The notes under the pieces were generated by a model. It made no database searches. It was not told where the DNA came from and saw nothing but the letters and a program-made list of their open reading frames with translations. A stretch of DNA of 64,000 nt. Origin: Puteibacter caeruleilacunae. Lineage in GTDB: Bacteria; Bacteroidota; Bacteroidia; Bacteroidales; Prolixibacteraceae. The position numbers and the translations under genes were made by a program. The stretch is taken from NCBI GenBank assembly GCA_005217565.1, contig SJCO01000015.1, forward strand, positions 169,763-233,762, read 5' to 3'. This document shows, piece by piece, positions 34,950 to 44,076 of this stretch (position 1 is its first letter; every line of letters starts with the position of its first letter).

Positions 34950-35034
34950 ATTTAGATATCTTCCGCAAAGTAGTTGTGAATTTTACACACAAAAAGTTAA
35001 TACTAATCTTAAATTCAAATAATCTTCAAAAAAG

Positions 35035-35571
35035 ATGAAGCACTTTAACAACCAAACATTGAAATTTATCATTGTTGCAACATTAGTCATAATTTCAACA
35101 ACCACTCCCTTTGCAAAAGCTCAAGCTCAGGACGCAAATCATGCAGTCGGATTAAGAGGAGGGTACACCTCAGGACTTTCCTATAGAACTTATATTGGTC
35201 CGGAAGATTCATATCGTTTCTTACTTTCAGGTCGACATGATGGACTTCAATTAACTGCACTAAGGGAATTCCATCGTTATCAACTTTTCGATTTTTCTGA
35301 TGACCTAAATCTGGTTTTCGGTGCAGGAGCCCATGCTGGCTACACAAAATCGGACGATTATTACTGGGATGGCGGAGTATTAATTCGTCGTGATCGTGAC
35401 ACACATGCAGTATTAGGAGCGGATGGATTAATCGGACTGGAATACAACTTCTGGGAAGCCCCTATTTCAATTGGACTAGAAACCAAGCCATTTGTTGAAC
35501 TTTTCGGCGAAGACAACTTCAGAGTTAAGCTATTTGATATTGGCTTAACCATAAGATTTAAGTTCAACTAA
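35035..35571 (+). CDS. Small outer-membrane beta-barrel protein
   Basis: A 178-residue protein with a signal peptide ending ...KAQAQD, then short amphipathic strands (HAVGLRGGYTSGLSYRTYIG, YRFLLSGRHDGLQLTALREFH, DLNLVFGAGAHAGYTK) and a C-terminal FDIGLTIRFKFN ending in an aromatic residue near the end. The layout suggests an eight-stranded barrel. It follows the DUF4097-like gene and may be part of the same envelope-stress cassette. The function is not known. Confidence 0.55.
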   Translation: MKHFNNQTLKFIIVATLVIISTTTPFAKAQAQDANHAVGLRGGYTSGLSYRTYIGPEDSYRFLLSGRHDGLQLTALREFHRYQLFDFSDDLNLVFGAGAHAGYTKSDDYYWDGGVLIRRDRDTHAVLGADGLIGLEYNFWEAPISIGLETKPFVELFGEDNFRVKLFDIGLTIRFKFN

Positions 35572-35611
35572 CATCTCCGTAACGCATTCGCTTTTATTCA
35601 CATAGATTTTC

Positions 35612-35619
35612 TACCTTTG
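35612..35619 (+). promoter_or_regulatory. Candidate -7 box for the second EamA gene
   Basis: TACCTTTG matches the Bacteroidota TAnnTTTG element and lies 18 bp before the ATG at 35638. No clear TTTG at -33 is seen. Its presence argues against the TTG start at 35617, which would fall inside the promoter. Confidence 0.5.
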
Positions 35620-35637
35620 CCGTCTAAAGTAAACAAC

Positions 35638-36579
35638 ATGAAGGATACAAAGTTAGGGGTCTATGTGGCGATTGTATTATCCATGCTCTTCTGGAGCCTC
35701 TCATTTGTTTGGGTAAAAATCGTATATGTGAGCTATAAGCCAATCACAACGGTATTTTTACGCCTCATAATTTCATCAATAATACTGATCATTTTTGGTC
35801 TCATTACCAAAAAAGTACAAATCCCGGAAAAGAAGGAACTCAAATACCTTCTTCTCCTATCGTTCTTTGAACCATTCCTCTATTTTATGGGAGAAAGCTT
35901 TGGGATGCTCTATGTATCATCCACACTAGGATCAGTAATTATTGCAACCATTCCACTATTTGCACCAGTGGCAGCTTGGTATTTCTACAAAGAGCGACTC
36001 GCGACAAAGAACTTAATGGGAATCATTATCTCATTTATTGGTGTTTCAGTAGTTGTTCTAAATCGTGACTTTAGTCTGAAGGCCGCTCCCATTGGCTTAG
36101 CACTAATGTTTGTTGCCGTATTTGCAGCGGTTGGCTATACAGTTGTCCTTAATCGATTGTCGCACAAATACAATCCTATATCAATTATACTTTATCAGAA
36201 TTTCATAGGTATATTCTTATTTCTACCATTCTGGCTAATTTTCGACATGAAAGACTTCATGGCAACACCATACGATTCAACAGCTATGATTGCAATTGTA
36301 AAACTGTCGATCTTTGCCTCCTCTTTAGCATTCATTCTTTTCACCTATAGTCTTAAGTTTTTAGGTATAGGAAAATCAAATACATTTATCAATGCAATTC
36401 CTGTTTTCACAGCTATCTTTGCATTCTTTATTTTGGGCGATAAACTAACAGTTCAAAAATTTGCTGGTATCGCCATTGTTATATCAGGACTGTTTCTATC
36501 GCAACTAAAAACTGAGAAGTTAAAATCATGGAAGATATCAAATATTACACAACCGAAGAGCTTAAAGAAAAATCGTTAA
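35638..36579 (+). CDS. EamA/DMT superfamily transporter
   Basis: A 313-residue protein with ten predicted helices in two EamA repeats. The first contains LSMLFWSLSFVWVKIVYVSYKPITTVFLRL; the second begins near LALMFVAVFAAVGYTVVLNRL and ends with FAFFILGDKLTVQKFAGIAIVISGLFL. It probably exports a metabolite. The frame extends to TTG at 35617, but that overlaps the promoter box, so ATG 35638 is used. The 3' end overlaps the YkgJ-like gene by 52 bases in a different frame. Confidence 0.85.
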   Translation: MKDTKLGVYVAIVLSMLFWSLSFVWVKIVYVSYKPITTVFLRLIISSIILIIFGLITKKVQIPEKKELKYLLLLSFFEPFLYFMGESFGMLYVSSTLGSVIIATIPLFAPVAAWYFYKERLATKNLMGIIISFIGVSVVVLNRDFSLKAAPIGLALMFVAVFAAVGYTVVLNRLSHKYNPISIILYQNFIGIFLFLPFWLIFDMKDFMATPYDSTAMIAIVKLSIFASSLAFILFTYSLKFLGIGKSNTFINAIPVFTAIFAFFILGDKLTVQKFAGIAIVISGLFLSQLKTEKLKSWKISNITQPKSLKKNR

Positions 36580-37031
36580 ACAGCAAAGAAGCAACCAAAG
36601 CAGTTTTCACCAAACTTAAAAAGAAGAAACCAAAGGACCTGGATAAAGTCGTCCACGACCTTCACTTCGAAGCATTCGATAATTTTGACTGCCTTGATTG
36701 TGCCAATTGCTGTAAATGTGTTGGTCCTCTAATTATCGACAAAGACATTGAACGAATGGCTAAACATCTCAAGATGAAGCCAGCCGATTTCATGGAACAA
36801 TATATAAAGGTTGATGAAGATGGCGACTATGTATTCAAGGAATCACCATGTCCGTTTTTAATGCACGACAACTACTGCATCATCTATGAGTCAAGGCCGA
36901 GAGCATGCCGTGAATACCCACACACCGACAGAAAGCGCTTTTACCAGATCCTCAATCTAACCGAAAAAAATCGTGAAACCTGTCCGATTGTATACGAGAT
37001 CACTGAAGAGATCAAAAAAATCTACAAATAA
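36528..37031 (+). CDS. YkgJ-family cysteine-cluster protein
   Basis: A 167-residue protein with a clustered cysteine signature: FDCLDCANCCKCVGPLI near residue 45, then CPFLMHDNYCIIYESRPRACREYPH, followed by one more Cys (TCPIVYEI). This matches the YkgJ/Fe-S-binding (zinc- or iron-chelating) family of unknown function. The start (MEDIKYYTTEELKEK) lies inside the end of the EamA gene, so the two are probably translated from one mRNA. Confidence 0.82.
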   Translation: MEDIKYYTTEELKEKSLNSKEATKAVFTKLKKKKPKDLDKVVHDLHFEAFDNFDCLDCANCCKCVGPLIIDKDIERMAKHLKMKPADFMEQYIKVDEDGDYVFKESPCPFLMHDNYCIIYESRPRACREYPHTDRKRFYQILNLTEKNRETCPIVYEITEEIKKIYK

Positions 37032-37072
37032 GGAGATTCACTGAATTTTATATCATAAGATTTAGCTTCCGA

Positions 37073-37104
37073 TATGCAGAGAATCGATTTTTATTCTCTG
37101 CATA
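37073..37104. repeat. Perfect 12-bp inverted repeat
   Basis: TATGCAGAGAAT and ATTCTCTGCATA flank an 8-nt loop. No T-tract follows on either strand, so it is not a canonical terminator. It lies about 40 bp after the YkgJ gene and could be a 3' mRNA-stabilising hairpin. Confidence 0.6.
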
Positions 37105-37183
37105 CATACTTCAGAAGTAGATATAATCAACAAAAACACAGAATCTTTAACCAATTGAGACCATCTCAATCAGAGGAAGGATC

Positions 37184-37308
37184 CACCTTTGTTCCATATC
37201 TTCCCTATACATTCCCTATCTATCCCCTATCTCATCTCTATTAGTTTGATAGGGAAAATACGGGGTTGAGATGGTTTTGATAGGGAGAATAGATAGTGAA
37301 AAGGTCAC
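37184..37308. repeat. 11-bp-pitch repeat element A with inverted arms
   Basis: The 438-bp gap between the YkgJ and porQ genes holds a repeat structure. On the left an ACCTTT block (37185-37200) is followed by TTCCCTAT-type units at 37201, 37212, 37223 and 37234, exactly 11 bp apart. On the right, reverse-oriented ATAGGG-type units are spaced by 11 bp at about 37247-37291 and end in the same block inverted (GATAGTG-AAAAGGT, 37292-37305). CCATCTCAA (37161-37169) and TTGAGATGG (37266-37274) also form an inverted pair. The element resembles the one near 63.6 kb. No open reading frame lies in it. Confidence 0.6.
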
Positions 37309-37469
37309 TCCTGGGTCGCTAAGTCCTTATCGAATTTGTACTTTATATCACAATCTTCTTATTTTTACCTCAAAGAATACTAAATATTGCCTTTGCTCGT
37401 TTATGATGTGAAATCGATAACGAGTTTCAATTGCAACCAACATTCACAGAAAGGTAAAACAACAACTGA

Positions 37470-38474
37470 ATGAAACGACTTTTTACACTCATAACATGTA
37501 TATGTCTTTTCTCAACATTGCGGGCACAGACAGGAGGAGAAAACACCTATGACTTTCTGGAGTTGGTAAATTCTGCAAGAGCAGCAGCATTAGGAGGATA
37601 TCCTATTGCGCTTAAAGACAGCGATCCTAATCTGGCTTATTACAATCCAGCAAACCTTTCCGACGAGTCCGATCAGGAGATTACCTTAAACTATGTGAAT
37701 TACATCTCTGACATTAACCTGGGTTATGCTTCCTATACATTCCACAAGAGTAATATCGGTAATTTCTCTGCAGGAATGCACTACATTAACTATGGAAAAT
37801 TCCAGGAAGCAACTGCTGATGGGACTAAAACAGGAACCTTTAACGCTGCGGAATATGCATTAAATCTTATCTACTCAAGAGACATAACAGATCGCTTGTC
37901 TGTTGGTGTTAATATAAAACCAATCTATTCCGTTTTAGAATCATACAACTCATTCGGAATTGCAGCCGATCTAGGTGTAATATATTCCAATCAAAGTGGC
38001 TTATTCAATATGGCACTTGTTGCCAAAAATATGGGAACGCAAATCACTACCTATTACAAAAATGGCGACCGTGAAGATTTACCCTTTGACTTACAATTCG
38101 GGATTAGTCAAAAGCTTGAACATGCACCTTTTCGTTTCATGCTAACACTAAACCACATGCACGACTGGAAGCTTGGGGATTTACCAGGGAAATATAAAGA
38201 AGACGAAAAAGATACCAAACAGTTTCTTCGTCATGCGACATTTGGAACAGAAATTTATATTACACCCAATATTACTGTCAGAGCCGGCTATAACTATCAG
38301 TTGCGACAAGAACTTAAAATCGAGGAAAAGACCTCGACCGTTGGATATTCATGGGGATTTAGTTTTAAAATCTCGAAATTTAGAATTGATTATGGATCTT
38401 CAAGGTATCACCTGGCTGGATCATCCAATATCTTTTCTATTTCAACAAATCTAAAAAGTTTATACGGTAGATAA
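37470..38474 (+). CDS. porQ: Type IX secretion system protein PorQ
   Basis: A 334-residue outer-membrane protein with a signal peptide (MKRLFTLITCICLFSTLRAQ) and the GGENTYDFLELVNSARAAALGGYPI start typical of PorQ, followed by a FadL-like barrel ending in FSISTNLKSLYGR. PorQ works with PorU, PorV and PorZ at the outer membrane in processing and anchoring T9SS cargo. Its place before cmk and ispH, an order I recall from other Bacteroidota, supports the call. It implies the organism uses type IX secretion. Confidence 0.88.
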   Translation: MKRLFTLITCICLFSTLRAQTGGENTYDFLELVNSARAAALGGYPIALKDSDPNLAYYNPANLSDESDQEITLNYVNYISDINLGYASYTFHKSNIGNFSAGMHYINYGKFQEATADGTKTGTFNAAEYALNLIYSRDITDRLSVGVNIKPIYSVLESYNSFGIAADLGVIYSNQSGLFNMALVAKNMGTQITTYYKNGDREDLPFDLQFGISQKLEHAPFRFMLTLNHMHDWKLGDLPGKYKEDEKDTKQFLRHATFGTEIYITPNITVRAGYNYQLRQELKIEEKTSTVGYSWGFSFKISKFRIDYGSSRYHLAGSSNIFSISTNLKSLYGR

Positions 38475-38548
38475 ATCAATTGGTCGTACACCCTTCCATT
38501 ACACAGGTAGCCAAATCTATTGACTCTGACAGACACTTCAGTCCCTTT

Positions 38549-38608
38549 GCACTATACTTCAAGCACATTGCCTCTTATGCACTTTACTCTTCGCTCTTTG
38601 CCTCTTTT
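38549..38608 (+). repeat. Imperfect 30-bp tandem duplication before cmk
   Basis: Bases 38549-38578 and 38579-38608 align without gaps at 22 of 30 positions; both start GCACT and contain GCCTCTT. The second copy carries the TTTG (-33) element of the cmk promoter at its right end. Confidence 0.5.
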
Positions 38609-38628
38609 AATTAATCGGATTATATTTG
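38597..38628 (+). promoter_or_regulatory. Bacteroidota-type promoter of cmk
   Basis: TTTG (38597-38600), a 20-bp spacer and TATATTTG (38621-38628) match the consensus exactly. The cmk ATG is 28 bp downstream. It probably drives cmk-ispH, with pfkA having its own box. Confidence 0.82.
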
Positions 38629-38655
38629 TAGGTCAATAAAAACACAACAACTACA

Positions 38656-39345
38656 ATGCGAAAGATTACAATAGCCGTTGATGGACATTCTTCATGTGGA
38701 AAGAGTACCATGGCCAAAGAGTTAGCTAGAGAATTACAATATATCTATATCGACAGTGGTGCAATGTATCGCGCAGCTACTTTGTTTGCCCTTCGTAATA
38801 ACTTAATCAACAATGGGCAAGTCGATCAAAAAACACTTATCAGTAAACTTGATCAGATTTGTATTGAATTCAAGTACAATGAAAGCTCGCAGAAAGCAGA
38901 TACCTGGCTTAATGGTGAGAATGTGGAGGAAGAAATCCGACAGCTTCCAGTTTCCCAGAACGTAAGTCCGGTTGCCACCATTAAAGAAGTACGTCAGAAG
39001 ATGGTTGCACTACAACAGGCAATGGGCCAGGAAAAAGGCATCATCATGGATGGTCGTGATATTGGAACTGTTGTTTTCCCTGACGCAGAACTTAAAATTT
39101 ACATGACAGCCAGCGAAGAAGTACGAGCTCAACGTAGATATGATGAGTTAATTGGGAAAAAGCAAGATGTAAGCTTCGAGGATATCCTAAAGAATGTTCG
39201 CGAGCGTGATTACATTGATCAGAACAGAGAGGAAAGTCCGTTAAGAAAAGCTGATGATGCACTTATTTTGGACAATTCAAACCTGACACCTGTCGAACAA
39301 CTTCAATGGGCACTTGTTAAAGCCAATGAGATTATTCAGCAATAA
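38656..39345 (+). CDS. cmk: Cytidylate kinase
   Basis: A 229-residue P-loop kinase that phosphorylates CMP and dCMP with ATP. It begins MRKITIAVDGHSSCGKSTMAKEL (Walker A, with GHSSCGKS) and has YIDSGAMYRAATL, the MDGRDIGTVVFPDAELKIYMTAS core motif and the lid arginines in RAQRRYDELIGK and NVRERDYIDQNREESPL. All catalytic residues appear present. It lies between porQ and ispH. Confidence 0.95.
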   Translation: MRKITIAVDGHSSCGKSTMAKELARELQYIYIDSGAMYRAATLFALRNNLINNGQVDQKTLISKLDQICIEFKYNESSQKADTWLNGENVEEEIRQLPVSQNVSPVATIKEVRQKMVALQQAMGQEKGIIMDGRDIGTVVFPDAELKIYMTASEEVRAQRRYDELIGKKQDVSFEDILKNVRERDYIDQNREESPLRKADDALILDNSNLTPVEQLQWALVKANEIIQQ

Positions 39346-39372
39346 GTTGTCTGAATACTAAATTTGGAGATT

Positions 39373-40233
39373 ATGCAAATAGAAATAGATAGTAACTCCG
39401 GATTCTGTTTCGGAGTTATCAATGCAATAAAGATGGCCGAAGAGGCTCTCGACACCAATAATAAACTTTACTGTTTAGGCGACATTGTTCACAACAATAT
39501 GGAAGTCGACCGCCTGAATAAACTTGGATTAATCACCATTACTCATGCTGAATACTTCAGACTGGAGAACTGTAAGGTATTGATTCGTGCACATGGAGAA
39601 CCACCTTCAACATACGAATACGCCAGAAAAGCCAACATTGAACTTATTGATGCAACCTGTCCAGTAGTACTTCGTTTACAAAAACGTGTAAAAACTGGTT
39701 ATGAGGCACTATCAAGCGATGAAGGTCAGGTGGTTATTTACGGACGTAAAGGGCATGCTGAAGTCAATGGATTAAATGGACAAATTGAGGATAAAGCAAT
39801 TATCCTTGAAGGCCCTGAAGATCTTTCACAAGTAGACTTCAACAGACCAATTCTTCTATTCTCGCAAACCACAAAACCCATAGATGGATTCACCGAAATC
39901 GTTGAAGAAATTCAACAGAAAGCAAAGAGTGATGTAAAAGTCCATGATACCATATGTAGACAAGTATCAAACAGGGTACCTAAGATACAAGAGTTTGCTG
40001 CAAAATTCGATCTAATCATTTTTGTAAGTGGAAAGAAGAGCTCGAATGGTAAATCTCTTTTCAAGATGTGTCAACAAGCCAATGCTAATAGTCACTTCAT
40101 CTCCAATCCGGAAGAACTTGACGAGAAGTGGTTCGAAAATATTGAATCGGTGGGGATTTGTGGCGCCACATCTACACCATTATGGTTGATGACCAAGGTC
40201 GCTGACACGATAAAAGAATTAGTAGCTGAATAA
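39373..40233 (+). CDS. ispH: 4-hydroxy-3-methylbut-2-enyl diphosphate reductase
   Basis: A 286-residue iron-sulfur enzyme, last step of the MEP pathway to IPP and DMAPP. The three cluster cysteines are visible: Cys12 (NSGFCFGV), Cys near 95 (DATCPVV) and Cys near 195 (HDTICRQVSNR). The substrate-binding AHGEPP and ATSTPLW motifs are also kept. The frame starts with TTG at 39364, but ATG 39373 puts the first cysteine at position 12 as in the family. It starts 27 bp after cmk. Confidence 0.95.
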   Translation: MQIEIDSNSGFCFGVINAIKMAEEALDTNNKLYCLGDIVHNNMEVDRLNKLGLITITHAEYFRLENCKVLIRAHGEPPSTYEYARKANIELIDATCPVVLRLQKRVKTGYEALSSDEGQVVIYGRKGHAEVNGLNGQIEDKAIILEGPEDLSQVDFNRPILLFSQTTKPIDGFTEIVEEIQQKAKSDVKVHDTICRQVSNRVPKIQEFAAKFDLIIFVSGKKSSNGKSLFKMCQQANANSHFISNPEELDEKWFENIESVGICGATSTPLWLMTKVADTIKELVAE

Positions 40234-40302
40234 ATTGTTAACAAGTTATCCAAGCTTAAGAATAAATTAAAGTCTTTTGAATTTGACACTTGCTAATTTC
40301 AC

Positions 40303-40310
40303 TACTTTTG
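40303..40310 (+). promoter_or_regulatory. Candidate -7 box of pfkA
   Basis: TACTTTTG fits TAnnTTTG, with TTTG motifs at spacings of 17 and 23 bp upstream (40282 and 40276), neither ideal. The ATG of pfkA is 28 bp downstream. Confidence 0.45.
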
Positions 40311-40338
40311 CGTTTGAAACCAAAGACATTTTAAAACT

Positions 40339-41346
40339 ATGGCGGATACTACAATAAAGAAAAGGGGTGAAATTAAAAAGATAGGTGTACTTACCTCAGG
40401 AGGTGATGCACCAGGGATGAATGCAGCAGTACGTGCCGTTACTCGTGCTGCTTTGGCGAAAAATTTACAGGTGGTTGGTATCATGCACGGCTACCAGGGA
40501 ATGATTAATGGCGATATTAAAGATTTTGAATGGGGCGATGTAAGTGGAATCCTACACCAGGGAGGAACAATTCTAAAAACGGCACGAAGTTCAGAGTTTC
40601 GAACAGAAGAAGGAAGAAAAAAAGCATACAAGAATCTTGTCAAGCATAACGTAGATGCATTGGTCGTAATTGGAGGTGACGGAACATTTATGGGTGCATC
40701 TATTTTCTCAAAAGAATTTGATATTCCTGTAGTTGGTATTCCTGGAACCATCGACAATGACATGTATGGTACTGACTATACCATTGGCTATGACACTGCA
40801 CAGAATACAGTAATAGATGCAGTCGATAAAATTAAAGACACAGCTAGTTCTCATGGACGTATCTTCTTTGTTGAAGTAATGGGACGTGAAGCAGGACTAC
40901 TTGCATTAAGTTCAGGTATTGCCTGTGGAGCTGAGGCGATTATTATCCCTGAAGCAGATTCAGGAAAAGCCGATCTTGAAAATTTCCTTGCAAGAGGATA
41001 CATGTCAAAGAAAACTTCAGGTGTTGTATTGGTTGCTGAAGGCGATAAGGCTGGAGGAGCTTTAAAATTAGCGGAGCGGGTTACAAAAGATCACCCAGAT
41101 CTTGACGTTCGAGTTTCCATTCTTGGACACATGCAACGTGGCGGAACACCAACTGCATTCGACAGGATTGCAGCAAGTCAGATGGGAGTAGCTTCGGTTG
41201 AAGCACTACTTGACGATCAGAAAAGTGTAATGATTGGCTTGGTGAACAACAAAATAACACATGTTCCTTTCAACAAGACAGTTAAAGAAAACCGACCAAT
41301 CAACAATGACCTATTAGAAATTCAAAAGGTTTTGAACCTTTGGTAA
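40339..41346 (+). CDS. pfkA: ATP-dependent 6-phosphofructokinase
   Basis: A 335-residue PfkA. It has the ATP-binding GVLTSGGDAPGMNAAVRA, GGDGTFMGA, the catalytic PGTIDNDMYGTDYTIGYDTA (TIDND) and the substrate loop EVMGREAGLLA. GGDGT at the second motif is the ATP-type pattern. It converts fructose 6-phosphate to fructose 1,6-bisphosphate. It has its own promoter box and ends in a strong intrinsic terminator. Confidence 0.96.
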   Translation: MADTTIKKRGEIKKIGVLTSGGDAPGMNAAVRAVTRAALAKNLQVVGIMHGYQGMINGDIKDFEWGDVSGILHQGGTILKTARSSEFRTEEGRKKAYKNLVKHNVDALVVIGGDGTFMGASIFSKEFDIPVVGIPGTIDNDMYGTDYTIGYDTAQNTVIDAVDKIKDTASSHGRIFFVEVMGREAGLLALSSGIACGAEAIIIPEADSGKADLENFLARGYMSKKTSGVVLVAEGDKAGGALKLAERVTKDHPDLDVRVSILGHMQRGGTPTAFDRIAASQMGVASVEALLDDQKSVMIGLVNNKITHVPFNKTVKENRPINNDLLEIQKVLNLW

Positions 41347-41370
41347 AAAATATTCTTTAGTCTAACTTTG

Positions 41371-41401
41371 AAGCTGTACTCTAAATGGTACAGCTTTTTT
41401 T
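41371..41401 (+). terminator. Intrinsic terminator of pfkA
   Basis: AAGCTGTAC pairs with GTACAGCTT around an 8-nt loop, followed by T residues to 41401. The longest priA frame would start at 41385 inside this hairpin, which is why the later ATG is used for priA. Confidence 0.9.
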
Positions 41402-41408
41402 AGCTTAT

Positions 41409-43889
41409 ATGAGCACGCAGCTATTTGCAGATATTATCATTCCACTACCGTTGAAAGCAGATTTCACGTATCGTGTTCCCGACCGTTTTCTTGATGAGAT
41501 AGCAGTCGGCAAACGCGTTATTGTGCAATTTGGAAAGAAGAAATTCTACAGCGGCGTTGTACGCAAGCTTCACCACGAAGAACCAAAGGGATTTGAAATT
41601 AAAGAAATTGAATCGATTCTTGATGAAAGTCCTGTTGTACACCCTAAACAATTTGAATTGTGGACATGGATGGCAAATTATTACATGTGCTCTGAAGGCG
41701 AAGTCATGAAGGCGGCACTTCCTTCAGGGCTAAAACTGGAGAGTCAGACGAAAGTAATTTTCAATCCTGACTTTGCTGCACAACAGCAACTTCCAGCACA
41801 GGAGGAGATCATTTTCAGGTTACTGTCGGATAAAAAGATAGCCACGATTCAAGAGGTAAACAATGCTTTCGACACTAAAAATGCCATCACTCCAATAAAA
41901 TCATTGCTGAACAAAGGGGCAATTTCAATCGAGGAAAAGCTCTCAGAAGGTTACAAACCAAAGAAAGAGAAGATGATTTCGTTGGCTCCCAAAATTCAGA
42001 TGGAGAAACACGTTCAAATCATCCTTGATTCATTAAAAAGAGCAAAAAAACAACAGGAGGTCCTTTTAGAATATCTTCATCTATCAAGATATTTCACAAA
42101 TGAAAGTCAACCAATAATTGAAAAAAGTAGGTTAATGGAAAGGATACCTGGTGCTGGGAGCGCAATCAAGTCACTAATAGACAAGGCTATTTTTGTGCAG
42201 ACCGAGCAAAAGGTCAACCGTTTAAGCCATGGTAACGACCAGGTTCTTCCCTCAAAATCGCTTAATGAAGCACAGCAAAAAGCCTACAAGGAGATAAAGC
42301 TGAGCTTTAATACATTTCAAACAACACTGCTTCATGGGGTCACGTCAAGTGGTAAGACTGAGATTTATATCCGGCTAATTGAAGAATATATCGAACGCGG
42401 ACAGCAGGTTCTATATTTACTACCAGAGATAGCGCTTACCTCGCAAATCATACAACGCTTGAAGAATGTTTTTGGCGACAAAGTTGGTATTTACCACTCC
42501 AAATTCAATGATCAGGAACGTGTAGAAATCTGGAATCGGGTGCTTCAATTCGAAGATGCTACATCTGATAGCTATCAGGTTGTGTTGGGTGCACGCAGTG
42601 CATTGTTTCTGCCATTCAGCAAGCTCGGACTCATCATCATTGATGAAGAACATGAAACAAGCTACAAACAGTTTGATCCTGCACCAAGATATAGTGCAAG
42701 AGATGCGGCAATTGTACTTGGACACTTATACAAGGCCAAGACCTTGTTAGGTACAGCAACACCTGCCGTTGACACCTACTTCAATGCAAAAATGAAGAAG
42801 TATGGTTTGGTTGAGCTAACACAGCGATATCAGGACATAGAGCTCCCGGAAGTGATTGTAGCCGATATGAAAAAGGCCTACAAACAGCGAACAATGAAAT
42901 CGCATTTCACACCTGAACTCTTTACGGGTATTCAGACTGCACTTGAGAATAACGAGCAGGTAATTCTTTTTCAGAACCGACGAGGATTCGCTCCATTCTT
43001 ACAATGCAAGTCGTGTGGATGGATTCCCAAATGTCGCCATTGCGATGTTAGTCTGACGTATCACAAATACACCAACAGTTTGAACTGCCACTACTGTGGC
43101 TACAAACAGAATCTACCACAACGATGCGAATACTGTGGTAGCGAAGAGATAAGCACAAAAGGATTTGGTACAGAAAAGATCCAGGAAGAAACAGAGATTC
43201 TTTTTCCCGATGCTAAGGTAGCACGAATGGATTTGGATACAACCCGTGCAAAAAATGCTTATGAGAAGATCATAACATCATTTGAACAAGGAAAAATCAA
43301 CATCCTCATTGGAACTCAAATGATTACCAAAGGTCTGGATTTCGAGAATGTTAGTACCGTTGGAATCCTCAATGCCGACAACATGCTTAACTTTCCTGAT
43401 TTTAGATCGTTTGAGCGAAGCTATCAACTCATCTCGCAAGTAAGTGGTAGGGCCGGACGTAAGCACAAAAGAGGCAAAGTATATCTTCAGACTACAACGC
43501 CTGAACATCCTGTAATCATTGACATTCTCAACAACGACTACTATCACATGTTTAGAAGTCAGGCTTTGGAACGTCGAGATTTTAAATATCCCCCTTTTTA
43601 CAGGTTGATTAGTCTGAATATCAAACATCGAGACAAGCAAAAGCTGGATCAAATAGCTGAGCAATTGGCAGCTGATCTTCGGAACTCATTTGGCAACAGG
43701 GTTCTTGGGCCACAGTACCCAGTGATTAACCGCATTCAACTATGGTACCAGAAGCTTATCTTTATCAAGCTTGAAAAAGATTATCCACCTTCTGCAACCA
43801 AGCAGATGATACAGGAAAAAATTGATGCCATAAAAGCAAAGCCAGGATTCAGTTCTGTGATGATTTTACCAGATGTAGATCCTCAGTAA
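41409..43889 (+). CDS. priA: Primosomal protein N' (PriA helicase)
   Basis: An 826-residue PriA that restarts stalled forks. The N-terminal DNA-binding part begins MSTQLFADIIIPLPLKADFTYRVP. A helicase core follows with Walker A GVTSSGKTEIYIR and Walker B IIDEEHETSYKQ. The zinc-binding domain has cysteines in CKSCGWIPKCRHCD and CHYCGYKQNLPQRCEYCG, and the QVSGRAGRKHKRG motif VI is kept. The longest frame starts inside the pfkA terminator, so ATG 41409 is preferred. Confidence 0.94.
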   Translation: MSTQLFADIIIPLPLKADFTYRVPDRFLDEIAVGKRVIVQFGKKKFYSGVVRKLHHEEPKGFEIKEIESILDESPVVHPKQFELWTWMANYYMCSEGEVMKAALPSGLKLESQTKVIFNPDFAAQQQLPAQEEIIFRLLSDKKIATIQEVNNAFDTKNAITPIKSLLNKGAISIEEKLSEGYKPKKEKMISLAPKIQMEKHVQIILDSLKRAKKQQEVLLEYLHLSRYFTNESQPIIEKSRLMERIPGAGSAIKSLIDKAIFVQTEQKVNRLSHGNDQVLPSKSLNEAQQKAYKEIKLSFNTFQTTLLHGVTSSGKTEIYIRLIEEYIERGQQVLYLLPEIALTSQIIQRLKNVFGDKVGIYHSKFNDQERVEIWNRVLQFEDATSDSYQVVLGARSALFLPFSKLGLIIIDEEHETSYKQFDPAPRYSARDAAIVLGHLYKAKTLLGTATPAVDTYFNAKMKKYGLVELTQRYQDIELPEVIVADMKKAYKQRTMKSHFTPELFTGIQTALENNEQVILFQNRRGFAPFLQCKSCGWIPKCRHCDVSLTYHKYTNSLNCHYCGYKQNLPQRCEYCGSEEISTKGFGTEKIQEETEILFPDAKVARMDLDTTRAKNAYEKIITSFEQGKINILIGTQMITKGLDFENVSTVGILNADNMLNFPDFRSFERSYQLISQVSGRAGRKHKRGKVYLQTTTPEHPVIIDILNNDYYHMFRSQALERRDFKYPPFYRLISLNIKHRDKQKLDQIAEQLAADLRNSFGNRVLGPQYPVINRIQLWYQKLIFIKLEKDYPPSATKQMIQEKIDAIKAKPGFSSVMILPDVDPQ

Positions 43890-44076
43890 TTAAATCTGTC
43901 AAACGCTAGTTTTCAAACAGTTTGACCGCAGGTTTAAGCAACACATCCAATCTTCTAATAAATCAATGAGTTAAATCTTTTTAGTTTTTCTTACAATATT
44001 TAACTTCATGACCACAGAAGTTCTTATTTAAAGTATTAATTTTGAGCACACATTGAAAATTAAAAACTGGGCAACC

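Noticed and set aside
41385..41408. priA start at 41385.
   Set aside because: This ATG is within the pfkA terminator hairpin.
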